From assembly GCA_002689655.1 (NCBI GenBank), contig NZHC01000108.1:51713-95321 (forward strand): a DNA stretch of 43,609 nucleotides, written 5' to 3'. Below are positions 36,896-43,609 of the stretch, piece after piece. This DNA is from Rhodopirellula sp. (lineage in GTDB: Bacteria; Planctomycetota; Planctomycetia; Pirellulales; Pirellulaceae). Below the pieces are notes generated by a model. The model saw nothing but the letters and a program-made list of their open reading frames with translations. It ran no database searches and was not told the origin of the DNA. Positions within the stretch are counted from its first letter, which is position 1. Each line of letters starts with the position of its first letter. The position numbers and the translations under genes were made by a program.

Positions 36896-36925
36896 CGATG
36901 TTCAGTGAAACGATGTTCAGCGGAA
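36896..36925. repeat. 15-bp direct repeat, two copies
   Basis: CGATGTTCAGTGAAA (36896-36910) is followed at once by CGATGTTCAGCGGAA (36911-36925), 13 of 15 bases identical. It lies in the 221-bp gap between phoU and the sulfatase gene, upstream of the latter's start. Confidence 0.75.
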
Positions 36926-37043
36926 CACGGGGATGTGGATGCGGAAAGCTCCTGATCCTAAATGGTCGATGCCTTGCACGAGCCTCATCTCACCGCTCGG
37001 TAACGCTAAACTTAAGATCTGGTACTCGGGCAGACTTGGTGAC

Positions 37044-37739
37044 TTATTCGGGCCCAGAAACGTTCTTGTTCCGGTTTTCGGTCTCCCCGTGCTGGTGCCG
37101 AACTATATCGCCCATGATGAGATAGATTACCTCCTCGGAAATATTGACCGCGAGATCTGCGATCCGTTCGAGATGACGGGATGCACTGAAGCAGTGCACG
37201 GCGGGGGCAATGTAGTCCGACCTGTCCCGCATCAACTCGTGCAAAAGATCAATGACTACCCGATTTTTGGAGTCAACTTGGTCGTCTGCTGCGATCACTG
37301 CGCGAGCCTTTGCCACGTCCCCCTCGATGAATGCGTCAAGCGCTTTCTTGACCATCTGTGTGGCACCCGCCACCATCTCATCCAATTCCTCAGGAATTGG
37401 AAACAACGGATATCCTATGATTTCCTTGGCTCGCTCTGCAATATTGCAAGCGAGGTCCGCCATGCGTTCAAGTTCATTGTTGACTTTAACCACCGTGAAG
37501 AGCCAACGCATGCTGGTCGCTACTGGTTGGTGCAGAGCCAGCAGTTTGAGGCATTCCTCCTCAAACTTAATGTCGTTGGCATCGATTATGGCGTCTTGGG
37601 TTATGACTTCATCGGCCAAGTCAGCTCTGCGTTCTGCCAACGAACGCACTGCCGTCAAAATCATCTGTTCGACTAAACCGAACTGGGAAATCAGATCACT
37701 TCGAAGAGAGTCCAGTTCCCTGTCAAGAAGTTTAGTCAT
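37044..37739 (-). CDS. phoU: Phosphate transport regulator PhoU
   Basis: Cytoplasmic negative regulator of the Pho response (231 aa) that links the Pst transporter to the PhoR kinase. Two three-helix PhoU repeats are visible: one with LVEQMILTAVRSL and RRADLADEVITQDAIIDANDIKFEEECLKLLA, and the second beginning near residue 120 with MVKKALDAFIEGDVAKARAVIAADDQVD. The ATG start is clear. It is last in pstS-pstC-pstA-pstB-phoU, 51 bp after pstB. No phoB or phoR is in this window. Confidence 0.95.
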   Translation of the reverse strand: MTKLLDRELDSLRSDLISQFGLVEQMILTAVRSLAERRADLADEVITQDAIIDANDIKFEEECLKLLALHQPVATSMRWLFTVVKVNNELERMADLACNIAERAKEIIGYPLFPIPEELDEMVAGATQMVKKALDAFIEGDVAKARAVIAADDQVDSKNRVVIDLLHELMRDRSDYIAPAVHCFSASRHLERIADLAVNISEEVIYLIMGDIVRHQHGETENRNKNVSGPE

Positions 37740-37790
37740 TGGGATTGCGAGTTGGAGGGGTTAGTTGTTGAAAGAGCATAGATAACCAGC

Positions 37791-38666
37791 CTAGCCGAAT
37801 CGGCCGCTGATGTAATCTTCAGTGCGTTTGTTATTCGGGTTAGTGAAGATGCTCTGAGTTTTGTTCATTTCAACGAGTTCGCCCTCGAAGAAGAAGGCTG
37901 TCTCATCGCTGCATCTGGAAGCCTGCTGCATGTTGTGAGTGACAATCACGATTGTGTACTGCTTGCGGAGCTCGTTCATCAATTCTTCGATTGCCAAAGT
38001 GCTGCCGGGGTCTAAGGCGCTGCACGGCTCGTCCATCAGTAGGATTTCTGGACCCACTGCAATGGTACGCGCGATGCATAATCTCTGTTGCTGGCCTCCA
38101 GAGAGGCCCAGCGCTGGAGCGTGCAGGCGATCTTTGACCTCGTCCCAAACAGCCGCTTTTCGCAGGGACCACTCAACGATGTCAATTAATTCGCTGCGAC
38201 GCAATTTCATATGAAGGCGTGGCCCGAAAGCAACGTTTTCGAAGATCGATTTTGGAAAAGGGTTCGGCTTTTGAAAGACAATGCCCACATTGCGACGGAG
38301 GTCTACGACGTCCGTCGTATTCGCAAGAACATCCAGGGTTCCCATGTGCAAACTACCGGTGGCACGAGCGGTATGAATCGTATCGTTCATACGATTGACC
38401 CAGCGCAGCAAAGTGCTTTTGCCGCATCCGCTTGGGCCAATGAAGGCCGTGACTTTGTTTTTTTGAACGTTGAGGGATATCGATTTGAGCGCTTGAAAGT
38501 TGCCGTACCAGGAGCACAGGTCCTGCATCTCAATGGCATTGCAAGCGACGCCGGTGTTGTTCTCCTCGGTTTTCATTTCAGACACATGCGAAGGGAGTTT
38601 TGGAGTGGGTTTCGCTCGGAGCGGGGGGCTCGTTGCCTTGGGAGCGGGGTTGACGGCATTGCTCAT
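37791..38666 (-). CDS. pstB: Phosphate ABC transporter ATP-binding protein
   Basis: ATPase of the Pst phosphate importer, working at the inner face of the membrane. Walker [10 protein letters not shown] lies at residues 77-85; the Q-loop [11 protein letters not shown], signature LSGGQQQRL and Walker [14 protein letters not shown] follow. At 291 residues it is about 30 longer than usual, because of a Pro/Lys-rich N-terminal extension of some 40 residues; an internal Met at residue 31 would remove most of it. Spacing to pstA is 36 bp. Confidence 0.96.
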   Translation of the reverse strand: MSNAVNPAPKATSPPLRAKPTPKLPSHVSEMKTEENNTGVACNAIEMQDLCSWYGNFQALKSISLNVQKNKVTAFIGPSGCGKSTLLRWVNRMNDTIHTARATGSLHMGTLDVLANTTDVVDLRRNVGIVFQKPNPFPKSIFENVAFGPRLHMKLRRSELIDIVEWSLRKAAVWDEVKDRLHAPALGLSGGQQQRLCIARTIAVGPEILLMDEPCSALDPGSTLAIEELMNELRKQYTIVIVTHNMQQASRCSDETAFFFEGELVEMNKTQSIFTNPNNKRTEDYISGRFG

Positions 38667-38702
38667 GCGATCTGTGTCCGACAGTGAGGGGTTGCAATTT
38701 GT

Positions 38703-40049
38703 TTATTGAAGCTTGTTTTGCATTCGATGGCGAATGAGGACAGCAACTGCGTTGAAGCTCAACAAGATGGCGAGGAGGACAACGATGCCACCGGCCGCGA
38801 TGTTGTGAAACTCTTCCTGGGGACGCGATGTCCAGTTGTAGATCTGGAGTGGCATGACGGTGTAATCATCCATTAAATGCTGTGGCGCGGATCGTATGTA
38901 AACAATTCCGGCGATGATCAGTATTGGGGCGGTTTCTCCAACGGCCCTGCTTATCGCAAGAATTGAGCCTGTCATGATTCCGGGCACAGCGGAAGGAAGC
39001 GTTACATTCCATACGACTTGCCAAGGAGTTGAGCCCAGTCCCAACGCGGCTTCTCGCAGGGTTGCGGGAACTGCACGCAAAGCTTCTTGGGTACTGATGA
39101 TGATCACCGGTAAAATGACGAGCATCAGGGTCAGGGCGCCGGCAATCACACCACGCCCAAACGGCAAGCGAAGATAGTACCACTGATTCTCGCTAATGCG
39201 ACCTGGAGTTGATTGGTTATCGATAGTTCGGCTTAACTGATCGGGGTCAGTGGAAGGCTGTTCCGAGAGCGGGTCAATGGCAATGATGTCTACTTGTGTG
39301 AGGCCACTTTCCCCGTTTTCATACGCAAGCATACCCGTTCGTGGAACCACCGATGCAGCGTTGCGAGATTCCACAGGCAGCAAGAAAAAACGCTCAGGTA
39401 CGTCCGCACCGCCGGTGTCTACAAAAGGATCGCTAGCCAGATTACTGAACTGGTCATAGTAGACAGCACCCACCTCAAAAGTGGGGCCTAAACTGTTCTC
39501 TGACTTGTCGAAAAGTGAAAACATGGACACAAAGGCGGTCAAGCCCAAGATGCCGTAAACCACACTGGGGACCCCCGCCAGATTGGTGATGTTCAGTTGA
39601 ATCAGGTTGAAAATCTTTTTGGCGACTTTGTTTCGGGGGGTGAATTCCTCGATTAGGATCGCTGTCCCGATTCCAAGTGGTAACGTGAGCAAGCTGCACA
39701 TTGCACAAACCCACAAAGTGCCCATCAGTGCGGGCCATAGTCCCGCATTTTCTGGCTCAGGCTCTGGGGAACCTGTCAGAAGGGTCCAACTGAGAGTGGG
39801 AATGCCAGCAGTCAGTATCGAACCAAGTAAAAACGCGAGGATCAGAATGGAAGTACAGGCGGTGATGATACACATCCGCCGAAAGCGTATGTCTTTCTTG
39901 ATTCGCGCATCAGTAGTTAGCAGCTGCGGTCTTTCAAACGGAACGCTTGACTGTCCTGCCGCAGTTGCACCCTTATCTACCCGGGTAGCACGTTTTTCCG
40001 GTGGATCGGATTTCTCGTGATCGATTTTAGACGGTTCGGTGTCACTCAA
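38703..40049 (-). CDS. pstA: Phosphate ABC transporter permease PstA with a large extra loop
   Basis: Permease subunit of the Pst importer. The permease parts are normal: an EEF motif in ILIEEFTPRN, NLAGVPSVVYGILGL, and the EAA loop EALRAVPATLREAALGLGSTPWQVV. At 448 residues it is much longer than the usual 280-300. A cytoplasmic extension covers residues 1-55, and about 115 residues (roughly 181-297) lie between two helices on what should be the periplasmic side. The start is TTG at 40047-40049, overlapping the pstC stop by 4 bp, so the two are translationally coupled. Confidence 0.94.
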   Translation of the reverse strand: MSDTEPSKIDHEKSDPPEKRATRVDKGATAAGQSSVPFERPQLLTTDARIKKDIRFRRMCIITACTSILILAFLLGSILTAGIPTLSWTLLTGSPEPEPENAGLWPALMGTLWVCAMCSLLTLPLGIGTAILIEEFTPRNKVAKKIFNLIQLNITNLAGVPSVVYGILGLTAFVSMFSLFDKSENSLGPTFEVGAVYYDQFSNLASDPFVDTGGADVPERFFLLPVESRNAASVVPRTGMLAYENGESGLTQVDIIAIDPLSEQPSTDPDQLSRTIDNQSTPGRISENQWYYLRLPFGRGVIAGALTLMLVILPVIIISTQEALRAVPATLREAALGLGSTPWQVVWNVTLPSAVPGIMTGSILAISRAVGETAPILIIAGIVYIRSAPQHLMDDYTVMPLQIYNWTSRPQEEFHNIAAGGIVVLLAILLSFNAVAVLIRHRMQNKLQ

Positions 40050-41023
40050 TCGTACGTCTCCCGATACTTTCTGCGAATGTGGTTGCCAACAATCGTTAGA
40101 CTCAGCGTGATTGCAAAGAGAGTGAAGGCAACAGCGTACATGGAGTAATATTCAATGCCGAAATTGGAGACATCACCACCCGCAATTTGTACCATGTAAC
40201 CGGTCATCGTTTGTGCTTCTTCGCCGGGATTGAGAGTCACTTGCGCTCGGCTGCCCGCTGCAAGCGCGACGATCATGGTCTCGCCGATTGCGCGTGCGAT
40301 CGCCAACAAAAAGGCGCTGATGATGCCGCTCAGGGCGGCTGGGATGATCACCCTCACGGTAGCGTCAAATCGAGTGCCACCCAGGCCAAATGCTCCGTCT
40401 CTGAGACGTGTGGGAACAGCTTGGAGAGCGTCTTCCGCAAGAGAGCATACGGTTGGGAAACAAAGAATACCCACGGCGATGCCCGCGCTCATCGTGTTGT
40501 AAACGTTGAAACCCGAGTAACACCACTGCAGAAACGGAGTAATGGTCATTAAAGCGAAGAAGCCGTAAACGACGGTGGGAATCCCGGCCAGAATTTCCAA
40601 GACCGGTTTCAACGTGTTGCGCACGCGGCGGGGGGCGTACTCACTTAGGTAGACCGCGGTCACCAGTCCCAAGGGCAGCGCGAAAAGCATCGCTATCGCC
40701 GTAACCAGAAAGGTACCACTGATCAGTGCCCAGATCCCGAAGCTCTTGGTGTCACCGAGGAGGGGGGTCCAGTCAGTTGACAGAAAAAAGTTGCTTAGGG
40801 TCACTTCTGGAAACTGAAAGAAAGTTACAGTTTCCGATGCAAGTACAAAAACGATCGCGACCGTGATCAGAAGCGAAAATAAACCGCAACCGATCAGCCC
40901 AACAAAGATACCCTTCTCCCGCAATCGCACCATGGTGAGATTGCGACGATCACGGTGTAGCAGCGTTTGAACTTGTTGTTCAAGTTCCTGCAAAGCTCGA
41001 TTACCGTTGACTGCAGAACTCAT
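40046..41023 (-). CDS. pstC: Phosphate ABC transporter permease PstC
   Basis: Permease partner of PstA, 325 residues with about six hydrophobic helices. Visible signatures are YLSEYAPRRVRNTLKPVLEILAGIPTVVYGFFAL and the EAA loop LAEDALQAVPTRLRDGAFGLGGTR. An N-terminal cytoplasmic stretch of about 40 residues is predicted to be helical and charged. The ATG start at 41021-41023 is clear. It follows pstS by 89 bp. Confidence 0.95.
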   Translation of the reverse strand: MSSAVNGNRALQELEQQVQTLLHRDRRNLTMVRLREKGIFVGLIGCGLFSLLITVAIVFVLASETVTFFQFPEVTLSNFFLSTDWTPLLGDTKSFGIWALISGTFLVTAIAMLFALPLGLVTAVYLSEYAPRRVRNTLKPVLEILAGIPTVVYGFFALMTITPFLQWCYSGFNVYNTMSAGIAVGILCFPTVCSLAEDALQAVPTRLRDGAFGLGGTRFDATVRVIIPAALSGIISAFLLAIARAIGETMIVALAAGSRAQVTLNPGEEAQTMTGYMVQIAGGDVSNFGIEYYSMYAVAFTLFAITLSLTIVGNHIRRKYRETYD

Positions 41024-41112
41024 GTGCTGAAGTGACCCTGATCGTCCTGTTCGAATGCGGACTAGAACTCGGTGGTGTGTCCGCGGAAGCGTTGTTCTTC
41101 ATCGTGAAGCGG

Positions 41113-42129
41113 CTATTTGAGCAAGTTATCCAGCTGGTAAATGTCTGTTACCGGTCCTGACCGCTTTTCCAATTCCGGTGTCAGATAGTGGGTGCCAGAT
41201 TTTCCCATGCGACATCGCATCATCGCCTCTCTGTAGATTGACGCCGGAAGCGCGACATAACCCGTGCTGCTCGCGAGCTTGGGAGCGTTTTGCAGATAGT
41301 AACCGATGAATTTGCGTACTTCTGGCCGCTTGAAGGAATCTGAGTTTACGTAGATGAATAAGGGGCGGCTAAACGGAGCATAAGTTCCGTTTTCAATTGT
41401 CGTAGCGGTTGGACTAACAGGATCACCCGTCTTCGGATTGACGATGGCAATCGATTTCAATTTGTCCTTGTTTTCCTCGTAGTAAGCGACACCGAAAAAG
41501 CCAATTGCATTGGGGGTGCCTGAGACTCCTGTGACTAGCACGTTGTCATCTTCGCTCGTGCTCATGTCAGACCGTAAGGATCCTCCACTTTTCCCAACCA
41601 CCACTTCTTTGAAGTAATCAAAGGTGCCAGAGTCTGTTCCCGGTGCGAATATCTTGATCTCCTCCGCGGGCCAACCTTCTCTGACATCGGCCCATGTCTT
41701 CGCCGCTGAACCTGCAAGAAAGATTTTTTTGATCTCGTCGAGGGTGAGCTGGTTAAGCCAAGCGTTACTCTTGCGAGCAACCAAGGTCAAGCCGTCATAG
41801 GCCACTGGTAACTCGAAGAAGTTCACACCAGTCTTACGAGCTGCAGCGAACTCACTGTCTTTAATAGGTCGCGATGCATCAGAAATGTCCGTGTCACCGA
41901 TGGTGAAACGCTTGAAGCCACCGCCTGTTCCAGAAACTCCTACACTAATCTTTACACGGGGATATTGCTTCTGAAACCCGGAGGCTGCGGCTTCACTGAT
42001 GGGGTACACCGTACTGCTGCCGTCTATCGCGACCTTACCCAACAAACCAGTGTTTTGAGCAACGGCGTCACCGAAGCCAGCGTAGAAAACCAATCCAAAA
42101 ACGAGGAATGAGTGAAGGGGCAATTTCAT
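41113..42129 (-). CDS. pstS: Periplasmic phosphate-binding protein PstS
   Basis: High-affinity phosphate-binding protein, first gene of the operon (338 aa). A signal peptide (about residues 1-24, cleavage likely after AVA) precedes the binding domain. Phosphate-contacting segments are visible: [38 protein letters not shown] and [11 protein letters not shown]. It belongs to the PstS branch that recognises phosphate through TGGGFKRF. There is no lipobox Cys, so it is soluble or loosely attached. The gene start is the ATG at 42127-42129. Confidence 0.95.
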   Translation of the reverse strand: MKLPLHSFLVFGLVFYAGFGDAVAQNTGLLGKVAIDGSSTVYPISEAAASGFQKQYPRVKISVGVSGTGGGFKRFTIGDTDISDASRPIKDSEFAAARKTGVNFFELPVAYDGLTLVARKSNAWLNQLTLDEIKKIFLAGSAAKTWADVREGWPAEEIKIFAPGTDSGTFDYFKEVVVGKSGGSLRSDMSTSEDDNVLVTGVSGTPNAIGFFGVAYYEENKDKLKSIAIVNPKTGDPVSPTATTIENGTYAPFSRPLFIYVNSDSFKRPEVRKFIGYYLQNAPKLASSTGYVALPASIYREAMMRCRMGKSGTHYLTPELEKRSGPVTDIYQLDNLLK

Positions 42130-42627
42130 GGATGGGAGGCTTGTGTGAAAAGGGTCTTGACTGCGACAAGTCGGACCGACCCGTCAGAAATGATAAAGCT
42201 ATCAGCGGTTATCAAAAGGTACGAGCCTTGAATGCGTGCTTTTATGATGAAGGTTGCGTTAATCTTTAGGGGATTTGTGCATTTACAGTGAGATTAGGGC
42301 TGTTTGAGCACAATGTGGCGAGGCATTTGCCGCAGAGAAGAGTTCAGCTTCTAAAACTACCCCGAAAGAGTTTCTCTCGCAGAGAGTTGCGATCTCAGGT
42401 AAGAATCAGAAGCTCGTGCGATGGTCGTAATTGAAAATTAGTGAGTCCCTACGATCGCGTGTTCAGCGGTGGCTCGCAACCGGGACTCGAGAGCGTGTGA
42501 CTCAAACCATGGTCATGAGTGGTCTCAAGCAGGGGAAAGCGGGGATGTGTTCTTTACATCTGAAGTGGCAGTGCCGGTTGAATACAGAGATGGTGTCCCG
42601 CCGGGTAACTCAGTGGCGTTGCGGAAA
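42130..42627. other. pst promoter region, about 500 bp
   Basis: Between the polyglutamine gene and pstS, both minus strand, so it should hold the pst promoter. I searched by eye for PhoB boxes (CTGTCAT-type direct repeats 11 bp apart) and found no convincing one. The best symmetrical element is listed separately at 42191-42214. No gene is convincing here. Confidence 0.4.
42191..42214 (-). promoter_or_regulatory. Possible operator upstream of pstS
   Basis: TGATAA (42191-42196) and TTATCA (42209-42214) are inverted around a 12-nt spacer, 62 bp upstream of the pstS start. CTATCA and TTATCA are also direct repeats 10 bp apart. This could bind a regulator, but it does not match the PhoB consensus. 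Confidence 0.3.
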
Positions 42628-43609
42628 TCAAGAGCCGTCTGTCGCCAGCTTCCGGAAGTAGGCTTCGATTGCTTCACGGTAGTGGGTTGGTAGATCTCGG
42701 CTGATCTGTTGCAACGCCTCTTTTCGCTCTGCTGGTGGAAGCTTTCCCCAGCCGTCACGTTCTTCGATTCGCTTGCGATCAACGTCACCGCTACCGCTCC
42801 CGCCGGCGGCCTGACTATCGTTCATGGGGGTAGATTGATCACCCTGACTGTTTCCTTGTCCAGACTGCTGCTGTTGCTGCTGTTGCTGCTGTTGCTGTTG
42901 CTGCTGTTCTTCGATTTGTTCGATCAGCTTGGAAAGTTTGTCAATGATTTTTTGTTCCCTGTCTTGGACGTTCTCGTCAGCCCGACCCAAGTCCAACCTA
43001 CGTGTCACATCCGTCATCAATCTGGAAATCTCGTCGAGCGAGTCTGCCTTGAGCGGGCTGATGTCAGCAACCATGAGCTGTGCAGTTCGCGTATAGCGGA
43101 CTGGGCAATCTTTTTCGTTTTCTAATAAACGTTGTAGGTCGACCATTGCTTCATTTTTTTGTAGTAGTGCGTGATGGCATGCGCCGCGGAAGAAAAGGGT
43201 CGCGGCTGGATCTGCCGAATCAGTTGCGTCCACTTCCTTGAAAGTCAGCAACGCTTCGTCGTAAAGTCGGACGCGAACCAGTTCTCGGCCAAGCCATGTG
43301 CGAATAGAGGCCTGCAATGATTTGGGTAATGTGCCCACGTTGAGGTGGGCTGGATGGTCGGGAGCAAGCCTGCCGCCGGCTTCCTGCAGATTCTCGGCTG
43401 CCAAAGCTGCGACCTGTTCCATCAATGGGGAGTGGGCGCGAGATGTGGTGATGAAAATATCCAGCGGATCGGCATCATTCGATTCTAAGGCCGCTTCGAG
43501 CTGTCCCGCGGCCCCTTCCAAGTCAGTTGATGATATCCCTAAAGCAGCTAGCGATTCTCGTAGCATCTGTGACAATGCACCTGCGTCCGGTTGCTGCCAG
43601 CTCGCGGCG
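42628..43609 (-). CDS. Polyglutamine-containing helical protein, cut by the window edge
   Basis: At least 315 residues are coded, and the frame stays open to the window end without a clear start (a TTG lies at 43573-43575, but coding-like sequence ASWQQPDAGALSQ precedes it), so the N-terminus is probably missing. Helical TPR-like pairs occupy the first part, for example YDEALLTFKEVDATDSADPAATLFFRGACHHALLQ. A charged helix then leads into a run of 14 glutamines, followed by a Gln/Ser/Gly-rich linker and a basic C-terminus (ISRDLPTHYREAIEAYFRKL). I do not recognise a specific family or function. It is upstream of the pst operon on the same strand, with a gap of about 500 bp. Confidence 0.75.
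   Translation of the reverse strand, partial: AASWQQPDAGALSQMLRESLAALGISSTDLEGAAGQLEAALESNDADPLDIFITTSRAHSPLMEQVAALAAENLQEAGGRLAPDHPAHLNVGTLPKSLQASIRTWLGRELVRVRLYDEALLTFKEVDATDSADPAATLFFRGACHHALLQKNEAMVDLQRLLENEKDCPVRYTRTAQLMVADISPLKADSLDEISRLMTDVTRRLDLGRADENVQDREQKIIDKLSKLIEQIEEQQQQQQQQQQQQQQSGQGNSQGDQSTPMNDSQAAGGSGSGDVDRKRIEERDGWGKLPPAERKEALQQISRDLPTHYREAIEAYFRKLATDGS
42865..42906 (-). repeat. Trinucleotide repeat coding 14 glutamines
   Basis: Fourteen consecutive CAG/CAA codons (read on the minus strand), mixed rather than pure, lie within the gene at 42628-43609. The mixture of codons argues for a selected tract rather than recent slippage alone. Confidence 0.9.

Noticed and set aside
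42865-42906. CAG/CAA repeat as a possible CRISPR or non-coding array
   Set aside because: It is in frame within a gene and encodes glutamine, with no spacer-like interruptions.

Overview
The window looks like a chromosomal segment of a planctomycete, probably of the Rhodopirellula/Pirellulaceae type. The clearest sign is a 1,027-residue protein with the planctomycete cytochrome c, DUF1549 and DUF1553 (PSD1) architecture. A secreted iduronate-2-sulfatase-like enzyme, frequent TTG/GTG starts, weak Shine-Dalgarno sites and Gram-negative-style Kdo genes agree with this. This placement is inferred from gene content; no rRNA or marker tree is available. I saw no tRNA, rRNA, insertion sequence, prophage or CRISPR array.

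Layout. 0.2-1.2 kb: fatty-acid desaturase (+). 1.4-3.8 kb (-): DUF151 nuclease, panC and a UDP-glucuronate decarboxylase. 4.2-7.2 kb (-): glgB and an RNase HI-like protein that has lost its catalytic acids. 7.2-9.3 kb: a 540-bp gap with inverted repeats, then a LarA-like protein lacking the nickel-pincer lysine motif. 9.3-13.7 kb: a membrane-anchored HEAT protein, a MoxR ATPase, and divergent from it an FHA-GAF-histidine kinase. 13.9-18.5 kb (-): a moxR-DUF58-transglutaminase operon. 18.8-22.4 kb: an MnmD-like methyltransferase, lpdA, and a flippase-only MprF-like membrane protein. 22.8-25.9 kb: the PSD1 protein. 26.1-30.9 kb (+): kdsD, kdsC and a 1,003-residue protein in the lptC position. 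30.9-34.1 kb (-): a sigma-54 activator without a receiver domain, and an exported helical protein ending in a degenerate receiver-like domain. 34.5-36.8 kb (-): an SDR and a sulfatase, closely linked. 37.0-42.1 kb (-): pstS-pstC-pstA-pstB-phoU. 42.6 kb to the end (-): a polyglutamine protein cut by the window edge.

How the genes fit together. kdsD and kdsC make Kdo precursors, and the following large protein is plausibly a periplasmic LPS-transport component, which would point to an LPS-type outer membrane. moxR, DUF58 and the transglutaminase form the widespread chaperone/membrane-assembly cassette. The pst-phoU operon is a complete high-affinity phosphate uptake system, with an unusual PstA. 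The least ordinary items are the large LptC/OstA-like protein, three probable pseudoenzymes or degenerate domains (RNase H-like, LarA-like, exported receiver-like), and short tandem repeats in five or six separate intergenic gaps.
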